From: JAKZRT01 sp965247915
GTDB lineage: Bacteria > Pseudomonadota > Alphaproteobacteria > Rhodobacterales > Rhodobacteraceae
Direction of reading: 5' to 3'
DNA length: 64,000 bases
Assembly: GCA_965247915.1 (NCBI GenBank)
Contig: OZ252048.1
Span: 1,302,001-1,366,000 of the forward strand
How positions within the stretch are numbered: position 1 is the stretch's first letter; the number at the start of each line of letters is the position of its first letter. The position numbers and the translations under genes are program-made. Below the pieces are notes generated by a model. The model worked only from the letters and a program-made list of their open reading frames with translations. It ran no database searches and had not been told where the DNA came from. Shown piece after piece: positions 6,533 to 16,317 of the stretch.

Positions 6533-8758
6533 ATGGAAATTATCATCCTGCTCGGGCCTTTGGTCGGCGCCATCATCTGCGGATTTGGCTGGCGGATCAT
6601 CGGCGAGGCGGCGGCGCTGTGGGTGGCGACCGGCATTCTGTTTCTGGCCTGCGCCCTGAGCTGGATCAATTTCCTGACCTTCGACGGCGACACCCAGCAC
6701 ATACAGATTTTGCGCTGGATCGAATCGGGCAGCCTCAGCACCGACTGGGCGATAAGGCTGGACCGGCTGACGGCGATCATGCTGATCGTGGTGACGACGA
6801 TTTCGGCGGTGGTTCACCTTTACAGCTTTGGTTACATGGACCACGACCCGCAGTGGAAAGAAGGCGAGGTTTACAAGCCCCGGTTCTTTGCCTTCCTGTC
6901 GTTCTTTACCTTCGCGATGCTGGCGCTGGTGACCGCCGACAACCTTGTGCAGATGTTTTTCGGCTGGGAGGGCGTCGGCGTCGCCTCGTATCTGCTGATC
7001 GGGTTTTATTATCGCAAGCCCTCGGCCAATGCCGCCGCGATCAAGGCGTTCATCGTCAACCGGATCGGCGACTTTGGCTTTGCGCTGGGCATTTTCGGGC
7101 TGTTCTTCCTGGTCGATTCGATCAAGCTCGATGATGTTTTTGCTGCGGCACCCGAACTGGCCGAGACGCAATTGACGTTTCTCTGGCGCGACTGGGGGGC
7201 GGCCAACCTGATTGCGGTGCTGCTGTTCATCGGGGCCATGGGCAAATCGGCGCAGTTTTTCCTGCACACCTGGCTGCCGGACGCGATGGAGGGGCCAACC
7301 CCGGTCAGCGCATTGATCCACGCGGCCACGATGGTCACGGCCGGCGTGTTTCTGGTCTGCCGCATGTCGCCCTTGTTCGAGTTCGCGCCCCAGGCCAAGC
7401 AAATGGTGGTGTTTTTCGGCGCGCTAACGGCGTTTTTCGCAGCCACCGTGGGGCTGGTGCAAAACGACATCAAACGGGTGATCGCTTATTCGACCTGTAG
7501 CCAACTGGGCTACATGTTCGTGGCCGCCGGGGTCGGGGTTTATTCTGTCGCCATGTTCCACCTGCTGACCCATGCGTTTTTTAAGGCGATGCTGTTTCTG
7601 GGCGCCGGGTCGGTGATCCAGGCCATGCACCACGAGCAGGACATGCGCTATTACGGGGCCTTGCGCAAAAAGATCCCCTACACCTTCTGGGCGATGCTGA
7701 TCGGCACGCTGGCGATTACCGGGGTCGGTATTCCGCTAACGACCTACGGCTTTGCCGGGTTCCTTTCAAAAGACGCGATCGTCGAGAGCGCCTGGGCGGG
7801 CACGAGCGGCGGCATGGCGTTCTGGGCGCTGGTGGTGGCGGCCTGCTTCACCAGTTTTTATTCCTGGCGGCTGATGTTCATGACCTTCTACGGCAAGCCG
7901 CGCGGCGACGCCCACACCCACGAGAACGCCCGCGAAAGCCACTGGACCATGCTGGCACCGCTCGGGGTTTTGGCCGTGGGGTCGGTTGTGGCCGGTATGG
8001 TCTGGGTCGGGCCGTTCTTTGGCGACACCGCGAAGATGCAGGAGTATTTTGGGATGCCGGTGACCGCCGGGGTGCATGCGAGCGCACCCGCGCCGGTATT
8101 TGGCGCTGCATTCGCGCAAGAGACCGACCAGGAAGAGCCCGGCGACGCGCCCGCGGGCCATGAAGCGACCGGTGACGAAATAACCGGCGACGAAACAACC
8201 GGTGACGAGGCGACCGGCGACGACCCAGGTATCGCCCAAAGCGATGCCGGTGACGCGACCGAGGGCCACGGCACGGCCCAAGGCGAGACGCCAGCACCGG
8301 TGCCAGGCGCGGGCGCGATTTTCATGGGCGCGGACAACCATGTGATTGACCAGGCGCACGGCGCGCCGAATTGGGTCAAGGTCAGCCCTTTCGTGGCGAT
8401 GGTGCTTGGGTTTGGCCTGGCCTGGCTATTTTACATCCGCCGCTCCGACCTTCCGGCCAAGCTGGCAGCCAACCAGCGGCCACTTTATCTGTTCCTGCTG
8501 AACAAATGGTACGTGGATGAGATTTACGAGGTCGTCTTTGTCGCCCCCACCAAGGCTATTGGCCGGTTCTTGTGGAAACGCGGCGACGGCAGCGTGATCG
8601 ACGGATTCCTGAACGGCGTGGCCATGGGCATCGTCCCGTTCTTCACCCGCCTCGCAGGGCGCGCCCAGTCGGGGTACCTCTTTCACTATGCCTTCGCCAT
8701 GGTGCTGGGGATCGCCTTGCTGATCACTTGGGTAGTGATCGGCGGAGGCGCGCGCTGA
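6533..8758 (+). CDS. nuoL: NADH-quinone oxidoreductase subunit L (NuoL)
   Basis: A 741-residue antiporter-like subunit (ND5 equivalent), the distal proton pump of complex I, with the core signature GWEGVGVASYLLIGFYY and the proton-path segments with conserved Lys/Glu (MGKSAQFFLHTWLPDAMEG). It is much longer than the 613-residue E. coli protein. Extra length comes partly from an acidic low-complexity insert at about residues 530-600 with four TGDE/TGDD units followed by a Pro/Ala-rich stretch, placed before the last membrane part that includes the lateral helix region. The stop overlaps the nuoM start (TGATG). Confidence 0.96.
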   Translation: MEIIILLGPLVGAIICGFGWRIIGEAAALWVATGILFLACALSWINFLTFDGDTQHIQILRWIESGSLSTDWAIRLDRLTAIMLIVVTTISAVVHLYSFGYMDHDPQWKEGEVYKPRFFAFLSFFTFAMLALVTADNLVQMFFGWEGVGVASYLLIGFYYRKPSANAAAIKAFIVNRIGDFGFALGIFGLFFLVDSIKLDDVFAAAPELAETQLTFLWRDWGAANLIAVLLFIGAMGKSAQFFLHTWLPDAMEGPTPVSALIHAATMVTAGVFLVCRMSPLFEFAPQAKQMVVFFGALTAFFAATVGLVQNDIKRVIAYSTCSQLGYMFVAAGVGVYSVAMFHLLTHAFFKAMLFLGAGSVIQAMHHEQDMRYYGALRKKIPYTFWAMLIGTLAITGVGIPLTTYGFAGFLSKDAIVESAWAGTSGGMAFWALVVAACFTSFYSWRLMFMTFYGKPRGDAHTHENARESHWTMLAPLGVLAVGSVVAGMVWVGPFFGDTAKMQEYFGMPVTAGVHASAPAPVFGAAFAQETDQEEPGDAPAGHEATGDEITGDETTGDEATGDDPGIAQSDAGDATEGHGTAQGETPAPVPGAGAIFMGADNHVIDQAHGAPNWVKVSPFVAMVLGFGLAWLFYIRRSDLPAKLAANQRPLYLFLLNKWYVDEIYEVVFVAPTKAIGRFLWKRGDGSVIDGFLNGVAMGIVPFFTRLAGRAQSGYLFHYAFAMVLGIALLITWVVIGGGAR

Positions 8759-10299
8759 TGGATAATGTTCTGTCGATCATGACCTTCCTGCCCATGGTGG
8801 CGACGCTGGTGCTGGCGCTGTTCCTGCGCGGCGAAGACAAAGCCGCGAACCGCAACGCCAAATGGGTGGCGCTGTTCGCCACCTCGGCCACGTTTTTGAC
8901 CTCGCTCTTCGTGCTGGTGGAGTTCGAGCCCGCCGACACCGGGTTCCAGCTCGTCGAAGAGAGCCAATGGATATTTGGCCTGACCTACAAGATGGGCGTC
9001 GACGGGATCAGCATCTTGTTCGTGATGCTGACAACTTTCCTGATGCCGCTGGTCATCGCCGCCTGCTGGGATGTCCAAACCCGCGTCAAGGAATATATGA
9101 TCGCGTTTCTGGTGCTGGAAACCCTGATGCTGGGCGTGTTCTGTGCGCTTGATCTGGTGCTGTTTTACCTCTTCTTCGAGGCCGGTCTGATCCCGATGTT
9201 CCTGATCATCGGCATCTGGGGCGGCAAGGACCGGATTTATGCCGCCTTCAAGTTCTTCCTTTATACCTTCCTCGGCTCGGTCCTGATGCTGGTCGCGATG
9301 ATCGCGATGTATATCGACGCGGGCACCAGCGATATTCCGACGCTGCTGAACCACCGCTTTGCGTCCGAAACCATCGGCATCCTCGGTTTTCAGGTCGTCG
9401 GCGGTATGCAGACGCTGCTGTGGCTGGCGTTCTTTGCCAGCTTCGCGGTCAAACTGCCGATGTGGCCGGTGCATACTTGGCTGCCCGACGCCCACGTTCA
9501 GGCCCCGACGGCGGGGTCGGTGGTGCTGGCCGCGATCCTGTTGAAGATGGGCGGCTATGGCTTTCTGCGCTTCAGCCTGCCGATGTTCCCGGTCGGGTCC
9601 GAGTTGCTGGCGCCGTTCATTTTCTGGCTGAGCGCCATCGCGATTGTTTATACGTCGCTGGTGGCGCTGGTGCAGGAGGATATGAAGAAGCTGATCGCTT
9701 ATTCATCGGTGGCGCACATGGGATACGTGACCATGGGCATTTTCGCGGCCAACCAGCAGGGCATCGACGGCGCGATATTCCAGATGGTCAGCCACGGGTT
9801 TATCTCGGGCGCATTGTTCATGTGCGTGGGCGTGATTTACGACCGGATGCACACCCGCGACATCGCCGCTTACGGCGGGCTGGTCAACAAGATGCCGGCC
9901 TATGCGTTGATCTTCATGCTCTTCACGCTGGCCAACGTCGGGCTGCCGGGCACGTCGGGGTTCGTCGGCGAGTTTCTGACCCTGATCGGCATTTTCAAGG
10001 TCAACACCTGGGCGGCGGCGGTGGCGACCAGCGGCGTGATCCTTTCCGCCGGCTATGCGCTGTGGCTTTACCGCCGCGTGGTGATGGGCGACCTTATCAA
10101 GGAAAGCCTGCGCTCGATCACCGATATGAATGCCCGCGAAAAGTGGATTTTCGCCCCGCTTATTGCCATGACCCTGCTTCTGGGTGTCTACCCGGCGCTG
10201 GCGCTCGATATCATCGGGCCGTCGGTCGCGGCGCTGATCGACGGATATTCCACCGCCCTGCTCGAGGCAGACGACGCGGTGCAGATTGCGCGGAACTGA
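8758..10299 (+). CDS. nuoM: NADH-quinone oxidoreductase subunit M (NuoM)
   Basis: A 513-residue antiporter-like membrane subunit (ND4 equivalent). It shows the FFEAGLIPMFLIIGIWGG segment with the key glutamate, the LPMWPVHTWLPDAHVQAPTA channel motif and the LIAYSSVAHMGYV segment. The start is ATG 8758, overlapping the nuoL stop by one base; an upstream in-frame extension to 8572 lies inside nuoL and is rejected. Length is normal for the family. Confidence 0.97.
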   Translation: MDNVLSIMTFLPMVATLVLALFLRGEDKAANRNAKWVALFATSATFLTSLFVLVEFEPADTGFQLVEESQWIFGLTYKMGVDGISILFVMLTTFLMPLVIAACWDVQTRVKEYMIAFLVLETLMLGVFCALDLVLFYLFFEAGLIPMFLIIGIWGGKDRIYAAFKFFLYTFLGSVLMLVAMIAMYIDAGTSDIPTLLNHRFASETIGILGFQVVGGMQTLLWLAFFASFAVKLPMWPVHTWLPDAHVQAPTAGSVVLAAILLKMGGYGFLRFSLPMFPVGSELLAPFIFWLSAIAIVYTSLVALVQEDMKKLIAYSSVAHMGYVTMGIFAANQQGIDGAIFQMVSHGFISGALFMCVGVIYDRMHTRDIAAYGGLVNKMPAYALIFMLFTLANVGLPGTSGFVGEFLTLIGIFKVNTWAAAVATSGVILSAGYALWLYRRVVMGDLIKESLRSITDMNAREKWIFAPLIAMTLLLGVYPALALDIIGPSVAALIDGYSTALLEADDAVQIARN

Positions 10300-10302
10300 G
10301 CC

Positions 10303-11742
10303 ATGACATCAGCCGATTTCACCATCCTGCTGCCCGAGTTCCTGCTGGCGATCTTTGCCATGGCGGCATTGATCTTTGCGGTCTGGACCGGCAAGGACAA
10401 ATCCGCCGGTCTGCTGACCTGGGCCACGGCGGGCGCGTTTGTGGTGTTGGCGGCGATTATCGTCTCCGCCGAACCGGGTAGCCGCGAGGCCTTTGGCGGC
10501 ATGTTCGTCGACGATGCATTCGCGCGCTTTGCCAAGGTCGCGGTGCTGCTGAGCGCGGCGCTGATCACGCTGATGAGCCGGGATTATCTGCAGGCCACCG
10601 GTCAGTTCCACTTTGAGTACCCAATCCTGCTGGCGCTGGCGGTGTTGGGCATGATGGTCATGGTCTCGGCCGGTGACCTGATGGCGCTTTACATGGGGCT
10701 CGAGCTGCAATCGCTCAGCCTTTATGTGATCGCCTCGATCCGCCGCGACAGCCTGCGGTCGACCGAGGCGGGGTTGAAATATTTCGTCCTCGGGGCGCTG
10801 AGTTCGGGTCTGCTGCTCTACGGCGCCTCGCTGACATACGGTTTCGCGGGCACCACGTTGTTCGGCGGCATTATCGAGGCCGCCCAGGGCGATCAGGTGC
10901 CGCTTGGCCTGTTGTTCGGGCTGGTCTTCATCGCCGCTGGTCTGGCGTTCAAGGTCTCGGCAGCACCGTTCCATATGTGGACGCCGGACGTTTATGAGGG
11001 CGCGCCGACGCCGGTCACGGCGTTTTTCGCCACCGCCCCCAAAGTTGCGGCCATGTGCCTGTTTGCGCGCGTCCTGCACGACGCCTTTGGCGGCATCACC
11101 GCCGACTGGCAGCAGATTCTGGCGTTTTTGTCTGTCGCGTCGATGTTTCTGGGCGCGGTTGCGGCCATCGGCCAACGCAATATCAAGCGCCTGATGGCCT
11201 ATTCGTCGATTGCTCATATGGGGTTTGCCCTGATGGGGCTGGCAGCCGGCACCCAGGCGGGCGTCGAGGCGATGCTGGTCTATATGGCGATCTATGTGAC
11301 CATGAACTTAGGGACATTCGCCTTTATCCTGTCGATGCGGCGCGACGGCAAACCTGTGGCCGACATCGGTCTTTTGAACGGCTACGCCAACCGCGAGCCG
11401 CTGCGCGCACTGGCGCTGATGGTGCTGATGTTCAGCCTGGCGGGCGTGCCGCCGCTGGTCGGGTTCTTCGGCAAGTTCGCGGTTCTGCTGGCGGCGGTCG
11501 ATGCGGGCATGGCCTGGCTGGCGGTGGCGGGCGTTATCGCCTCGGTGATCGGCGCGTTCTATTACGTCCGCATCGTCTATTACATGTATTTCGGGGCCGA
11601 GACCGACGCGCTGGAAACCGGCGGCACGATGATCCACTGGGGCGTTCTGATGGCCTCGGCCGCGATCATGGTCGTGGGCGTGGTCAACCTTTTCGGGGTC
11701 GAGGGCTGGGCCGCGACGGCGGCGGGTGCCCTTGTTAACTGA
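10303..11742 (+). CDS. nuoN: NADH-quinone oxidoreductase subunit N (NuoN)
   Basis: A 479-residue antiporter-like subunit (ND2 equivalent) nearest the quinone site among the three pumps. Conserved segments include MALYMGLELQSLSLYV with the buried glutamate and AAPFHMWTPDVYEGAPTPVTAF. It begins 3 bases after nuoM and overlaps the likely birA start at its 3' end. It closes the visible nuo block. Confidence 0.97.
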   Translation: MTSADFTILLPEFLLAIFAMAALIFAVWTGKDKSAGLLTWATAGAFVVLAAIIVSAEPGSREAFGGMFVDDAFARFAKVAVLLSAALITLMSRDYLQATGQFHFEYPILLALAVLGMMVMVSAGDLMALYMGLELQSLSLYVIASIRRDSLRSTEAGLKYFVLGALSSGLLLYGASLTYGFAGTTLFGGIIEAAQGDQVPLGLLFGLVFIAAGLAFKVSAAPFHMWTPDVYEGAPTPVTAFFATAPKVAAMCLFARVLHDAFGGITADWQQILAFLSVASMFLGAVAAIGQRNIKRLMAYSSIAHMGFALMGLAAGTQAGVEAMLVYMAIYVTMNLGTFAFILSMRRDGKPVADIGLLNGYANREPLRALALMVLMFSLAGVPPLVGFFGKFAVLLAAVDAGMAWLAVAGVIASVIGAFYYVRIVYYMYFGAETDALETGGTMIHWGVLMASAAIMVVGVVNLFGVEGWAATAAGALVN

Positions 11743-12469
11743 CCCGAACTGGCCTGACGGCTATGACCTGATCCGGCTTGGAACGGTCGACAGCACCAAC
11801 GCCGAAGCGGCGCGGCGCGCGCCAGAAATTGCGCGACCGACCTGGATCATGGCCGATATTCAAACCACGGGCCGGGGCCGCGCCGGGCGCGGTTGGTCAG
11901 TGCCCAAGGGCAACCTGGCTGCAACGCTGGTGTTTCGACCCAAGGCCGACCCGGCGCTGAGATCGTTCGTTGCCGCGAACGCCCTTTTTGACGCGTTGGC
12001 CGAACTTGCCGGCCCCCGCGACCTGAGCCTCAAATGGCCCAATGATGTGCTTTATCGTCGTGGCAAGATCGCCGGAATTCTTCTGGAAAGCGCAGGCACA
12101 AGCGATGCGGTTGACTGGCTGGCCATCGGCATCGGCGTCAACCTTGCGGGCGCGCCGCCCAAGGGGCCCGACGACACATTGGCCCCGATCGCGCTTGATC
12201 GCGCGTATTCGGTCACGGCGCGCGCGTTTCTGACCCTGCTGGCCACCCACTTTTCCCGCGAAGAGACGCGCTTTGTCGATCAGGGCTTTGACCCTGTCCG
12301 CGCGACCTGGCTGTCGCGCGCGGGTCGCGTTGGCCAGCCGATAACCGCCCGCACCCGTCATGATACCTTTCACGGCACCTTTGACACGGTCGACGCGACC
12401 GGCAATCTGATCCTGTTGACCTCGGCGGGCCCCCGGGCCATTGCAGCGGCTGACGTTTATTTCGACTGA
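11726..12469 (+). CDS. birA: Biotin--[acetyl-CoA-carboxylase] ligase (BirA, short form)
   Basis: A 247-residue ligase that activates biotin with ATP and attaches it to biotin carboxyl carrier protein. The GRGRAGRGW nucleotide/biotin loop (about residue 50-58) and the KWPNDVLYRRGKIAGILLE segment (about 95-113) are diagnostic. There is no N-terminal helix-turn-helix, so it is a class I enzyme that does not repress biotin genes. The start is taken as GTG 11726, overlapping nuoN by 17 bases; TTG 11732 is an alternative. The order nuoN-birA-coaX-rnj is familiar in Rhodobacterales. Confidence 0.93.
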   Translation: MPLLTDPNWPDGYDLIRLGTVDSTNAEAARRAPEIARPTWIMADIQTTGRGRAGRGWSVPKGNLAATLVFRPKADPALRSFVAANALFDALAELAGPRDLSLKWPNDVLYRRGKIAGILLESAGTSDAVDWLAIGIGVNLAGAPPKGPDDTLAPIALDRAYSVTARAFLTLLATHFSREETRFVDQGFDPVRATWLSRAGRVGQPITARTRHDTFHGTFDTVDATGNLILLTSAGPRAIAAADVYFD

Positions 12470-12483
12470 AGGGGCGACAAGAC

Positions 12484-13263
12484 ATGCTGCTTTGCATCGA
12501 CTGCGGCAACACCAACACGGTCTTTTCGATCTGGGACGGCGAGGCGTTTCTGGCCACCTGGCGGACCTCGACCGAATGGCAGCGCACGGCGGACCAGTAT
12601 TACGTCTGGCTGAGCACATTGATGCGCGCCGAGAAGCTGGATGTGATGATTGACGAAGTGATCATTTCGTCAACGGTGCCGCGGGTGGTTCTCAATCTGC
12701 GCATGCTTTGCGACCGTTATTTCAACTGTCGCCCGCTGGTGGTGGGTAAGCCCGACTGCCTGCTGCCCATCACGCCGCGCGTTGACGAGGGCACGGCAGT
12801 GGGCCCGGACCGGCTGGTCAACGCGGCTGGGGCTTACGACCGGCACGGCGGCGACCTGATCGTGGTTGATTTTGGCACCGCCACGACGTTCGATGTGGTG
12901 TCCAAGGATGGCGCCTATATCGGCGGGGCGATCGCGCCGGGCGTGAACCTTAGCCTCGAGGCGCTGCACCACGCCGCCGCCGCACTGCCGCATGTCGACA
13001 TCACCCGACCGCAGGCCGTCGTTGGCACCAACACTGTGGCCTGCATGCAGTCCGGCGTTTACTGGGGCTATATCGGGCTGGTGCGCGAGATTTGCGTGCG
13101 CATCAAAGGCGAGCGCGACCGGGAAATGCGGGTGATCGGCACCGGCGGTCTGGCGCCGCTTTTTGCCGAGGCCGGGCCACTTTTCGATCTGCTGGAGGAA
13201 GACCTGACCATGCATGGGCTGACGGTCATCCACACCTATAACAAGGAACACGTAATTGAGTAA
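12484..13263 (+). CDS. coaX: Type III pantothenate kinase (CoaX)
   Basis: A 259-residue enzyme for the first step of coenzyme A synthesis, pantothenate to 4'-phosphopantothenate. Motifs of the ASKHA-fold type III class are visible: CIDCGNTNTVFSIWD at the N-terminus (phosphate-1), GPDRLVNAAGA at about residue 105, VVDFGTATTFDVV at about 124 and GGAIAPG at about 144. Length is typical. Its stop overlaps the rnj start by 8 bases, suggesting coupling. Confidence 0.96.
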   Translation: MLLCIDCGNTNTVFSIWDGEAFLATWRTSTEWQRTADQYYVWLSTLMRAEKLDVMIDEVIISSTVPRVVLNLRMLCDRYFNCRPLVVGKPDCLLPITPRVDEGTAVGPDRLVNAAGAYDRHGGDLIVVDFGTATTFDVVSKDGAYIGGAIAPGVNLSLEALHHAAAALPHVDITRPQAVVGTNTVACMQSGVYWGYIGLVREICVRIKGERDREMRVIGTGGLAPLFAEAGPLFDLLEEDLTMHGLTVIHTYNKEHVIE

Positions 13264-14923
13264 GGAACGTTTGATCTATCTGCCTCTGGGCGGGGCCGGT
13301 GAGATCGGGATGAATGCCTATGTCTATGGCTACGGCAAACCGGGCCGCGAACGGCTGATCCTGGTCGATCTTGGGGTAACGTTTCCCGATATGGACGGGT
13401 CGCCCGGGGTTGATCTGATCTTTCCCGACATTGCTTGGCTGGCGACACGCGCCGACCGGCTGGAGGCGATTTTCATCACCCACGCGCACGAAGATCACGT
13501 CGGCGCGGTGGCGCACCTCTGGCACCGGCTGGAGGTGCCGGTATACGCGCGGGCCTTCACCGCCGAGATCGCGCGGCGCAAAATGGACGAGGCGGGCCTC
13601 GACGCGCGTGAAATTCGGGTAACAGGCCCGATGCCCGAGACGGTCAAGGCGGGGCCGTTCGCCGTATCTTATCTGCCGGTCAGCCATTCGGTGCCCGAAT
13701 GTTCAAGCCTGATCGTCGATACGCCTGCGGGCCGGGTGATCCACACCGGCGATTTCAAGCTGGATGAAACCCCGGTGGTGGGCGAGCCGTTTTCGCGGGC
13801 GCTGTGGGCCGAGGCCGCCAAGCCGGGCGTTCTGGCGCTGGTCTGCGATTCGACCAACGTCTTTTCGACGCATCCGGGCCGCTCTGAAGCCTCGCTGGCC
13901 GACCCGATCACGAAGCTGATCAAAGGCGCGCCGGGCATGGTCGCGGCCACGACGTTTGCCTCGAACGTGGCGCGGCTGAAAACCCTGGCCGAGGCCGGGA
14001 AAAGGTCGGGCCGGTCGGTGTGCCTGATGGGGCGGGCGATGCGGCGCATGGTCGAGGCGGCGGTCAAGAGCGGGGTTCTGAAGGATTTTCCCAGCACCAT
14101 CAGCCCCGAGGACGCCGCTGACGTCCCCCGTGAAAACCTGATGCTGCTGACCACCGGCAGCCAGGGCGAAAGGCGTGCTGCCACCGCCCAGCTTGCCCGC
14201 GGCAAATATCTGGGGATGGAGTTGAAAAAGGGCGATCTGTTCCTGTTCTCGTCGAAAACCATCCCCGGCAACGAAAAATCGGTGATCCGCATCATCAACG
14301 CGCTCAGCGAAAAAGGCGTGGACGTGGTCGACGACAGTTCGGAAATTTACCACGTCTCGGGCCACGCCAACCGGCCTGACCTGGAAGCGATGCACGATCT
14401 GGTCAATCCGGCGATGGTAATCCCGATGCACGGCGAACACCGGCACCTGCGGGCGCATGCGGGTCTGGCGACGGCGCGCGGCTTTGCGTCGGTGGTCGCA
14501 GTCAATGGCACCATGCTGGAGCTGATGCCGAAGGGGCCGAAGGTGGCCGAGCATGTCGAGACCGGACGGGTCTATCTGGACGGCACGGCGCAGATCGGCG
14601 CGCTGGACGGGATCATCCGCAACCGGCTTCGCATGGCGCTGAACGGGCATGTGACCCTGACGCTGATACTGGACGAAGACGATAAACCGCTTGGTGAACC
14701 TTGGGTCGAGATCATCGGCCTGCCGGAAACCGGCGCCTCGGGCGTGGCGCTGGGCGAGGTGATCGAGGCCGAACTGGATCAGTTTCTGCGCCGCGCTAAG
14801 GCGCGGACGCTGGCCGATGAAGAAACGCTGGAAAAAGAACTGCGCAAGATCGCGCGGACCACCACCCAGAATGAAATCGGCAAAAAGCCCGAGGTGACGG
14901 TGGTTGTCAGCAGGCTAACCTGA
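13256..14923 (+). CDS. rnj: Ribonuclease J
   Basis: A 555-residue metallo-beta-lactamase/beta-CASP ribonuclease with 5'-exonuclease and endonuclease activity in mRNA decay and rRNA maturation. The HAHEDH zinc-binding motif is at about residue 79-84, SHSVPE and HTGDFK follow, and the beta-CASP motifs include the SGHANRPDL and MHGEHRHL segments. The start is TTG 13256, inside the coaX end. Helical C-terminal domain is present, so the protein looks complete. Alphaproteobacteria typically have one RNase J alongside RNase E. Confidence 0.95.
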   Translation: MSKERLIYLPLGGAGEIGMNAYVYGYGKPGRERLILVDLGVTFPDMDGSPGVDLIFPDIAWLATRADRLEAIFITHAHEDHVGAVAHLWHRLEVPVYARAFTAEIARRKMDEAGLDAREIRVTGPMPETVKAGPFAVSYLPVSHSVPECSSLIVDTPAGRVIHTGDFKLDETPVVGEPFSRALWAEAAKPGVLALVCDSTNVFSTHPGRSEASLADPITKLIKGAPGMVAATTFASNVARLKTLAEAGKRSGRSVCLMGRAMRRMVEAAVKSGVLKDFPSTISPEDAADVPRENLMLLTTGSQGERRAATAQLARGKYLGMELKKGDLFLFSSKTIPGNEKSVIRIINALSEKGVDVVDDSSEIYHVSGHANRPDLEAMHDLVNPAMVIPMHGEHRHLRAHAGLATARGFASVVAVNGTMLELMPKGPKVAEHVETGRVYLDGTAQIGALDGIIRNRLRMALNGHVTLTLILDEDDKPLGEPWVEIIGLPETGASGVALGEVIEAELDQFLRRAKARTLADEETLEKELRKIARTTTQNEIGKKPEVTVVVSRLT

Positions 14924-14937
14924 CGGACCAACCAAGT

Positions 14938-16317
14938 TTAGCTGACTTTGCGCTCGGCAAAGCTCATGGCGATGAAACTGGGCAGATGATCGCCCATGCC
15001 GGTCACCTTGGCATTGGCCCGGTCGCGTCCCACGCGGCGGCTGGATTTTTCCGCCGGTTTCCTGGCGGTCTTTTCGGCGGGCTTCGGCGCAGGCTCATTT
15101 GCGACTTTCGCCGGTTTTTCGGCCCTTGCCGCACGTTTTGGCTTTTCCGCCGTATCGGCCACGGATCCCTCCAGCGGATTATCGGCGCGCGGAATGTCCT
15201 TGCCGATCAGCCGTACGATAGCGTCCAGGTTCTTTTCGTCCTGCGGCGCGCAGATCATGATCGCCTTGCCGTCGCGACCGGCCCGGCCGGTACGGCCGAT
15301 GCGGTGGATGTAATCTTCTGAATGCGACGGCACATCGAAATTGAATATGTGGCTGACCGACGGAATATCCAGCCCGCGCGCGGCCACGTCCGAGGCCACC
15401 AGAAACCGCAGCGCCTTGTCGCGAAATCCGTCCAGCGTGCGGGTGCGTTGTGACTGGACCAGATCGCCGTGGATCGGGGCCGCGTCATAGCCGTATTTCT
15501 TCAGGCTTTTGGCTAGGATGTCGACTTCGGTCTTGCGGTTGCAGAAAACGATGGCGTTGGTGCAGGTCTCGCCTTCGGCGTCGATCAGCGCACGCAGAAG
15601 GCGGCGCTTTTCGCTGGCCGCGCGGTCGCGGCGCGAAGGTTTGAACATCACCACGTTCTGGGCGACGGTTTCGGGCGCGGTGGCCCGGCGCGTCACTTCG
15701 ATCCGGACCGGGGCCGACAGGAACATCGAGGTGATGCGCTCGATCTCGGGGGCCATAGTGGCCGAGAAAAACAGCGTCTGGCGGGTGAAGGGCGTGAGGC
15801 CAAAGATGCGTTCGATGTCGGGGATGAAGCCCATGTCGAGCATCCGGTCGGCCTCGTCGACAACCATGATCGAGATGCCGGTCAGCAACAGCTTGCCGCG
15901 CTCAAAGTGATCGAGCAGGCGGCCCGGCGTAGCGATCAGCACATCGACGCCCTTGTCGATCAAAATGTTCTGTTCCTTGAAGCTGACCCCGCCGATCAAA
16001 AGCGCCTTGGTCAGCTTGACGTTCTTGGCGTAGGTGTCGAAGTTTTCGGCCACTTGCGCCGCCAGTTCGCGGGTCGGGCACAGCACCAGCGACCGGGGCA
16101 TACGCGCCCGGGCGCGGCCGCGCGCCAGCTTGGTTATCATCGGCAGAACGAACCCGGCGGTCTTGCCGGTGCCGGTCTGGGCGATGCCCAGAACGTCGCG
16201 GCCCTCAAGCGCTGGTGGAATCGCCCCTTCCTGAATCGGCGTCGGGGTTTCGTATCCGGCGTCTTCAACGGCTGCGAGGACCCGGGGGTCAAGCTTGAGG
16301 TCCTGGAATTTGGTCAT
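14938..16317 (-). CDS. DEAD-box ATP-dependent RNA helicase (RhlE-like)
   Basis: A 459-residue helicase converging on rnj with only 14 bases between stops. Motifs in order: Q motif (TPIQ, about residue 26), Walker A AQTGTGKT (about 46-53), VVDEADRMLDMGF (about 150-162), SAT, and HRIGRTGR (about 330-337). A lysine/alanine/proline-rich basic tail of about 80 residues follows, as in RhlE-group proteins that use it to hold RNA. Likely role: rRNA assembly or mRNA remodelling; the specific paralogue cannot be named. Confidence 0.93.
   Translation of the reverse strand: MTKFQDLKLDPRVLAAVEDAGYETPTPIQEGAIPPALEGRDVLGIAQTGTGKTAGFVLPMITKLARGRARARMPRSLVLCPTRELAAQVAENFDTYAKNVKLTKALLIGGVSFKEQNILIDKGVDVLIATPGRLLDHFERGKLLLTGISIMVVDEADRMLDMGFIPDIERIFGLTPFTRQTLFFSATMAPEIERITSMFLSAPVRIEVTRRATAPETVAQNVVMFKPSRRDRAASEKRRLLRALIDAEGETCTNAIVFCNRKTEVDILAKSLKKYGYDAAPIHGDLVQSQRTRTLDGFRDKALRFLVASDVAARGLDIPSVSHIFNFDVPSHSEDYIHRIGRTGRAGRDGKAIMICAPQDEKNLDAIVRLIGKDIPRADNPLEGSVADTAEKPKRAARAEKPAKVANEPAPKPAEKTARKPAEKSSRRVGRDRANAKVTGMGDHLPSFIAMSFAERKVS

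Noticed and set aside
8572..8757. Longer NuoM start at 8572
   Set aside because: It lies inside the nuoL coding sequence in another frame and lacks membrane character; ATG 8758 is fused to the nuoL stop.
9420..10481. 353-residue ORF overlapping nuoM/nuoN
   Set aside because: Arg/Gly-rich shadow frame of high-GC coding DNA with no domain pattern; the strongly recognisable NuoM and NuoN occupy the true frames.
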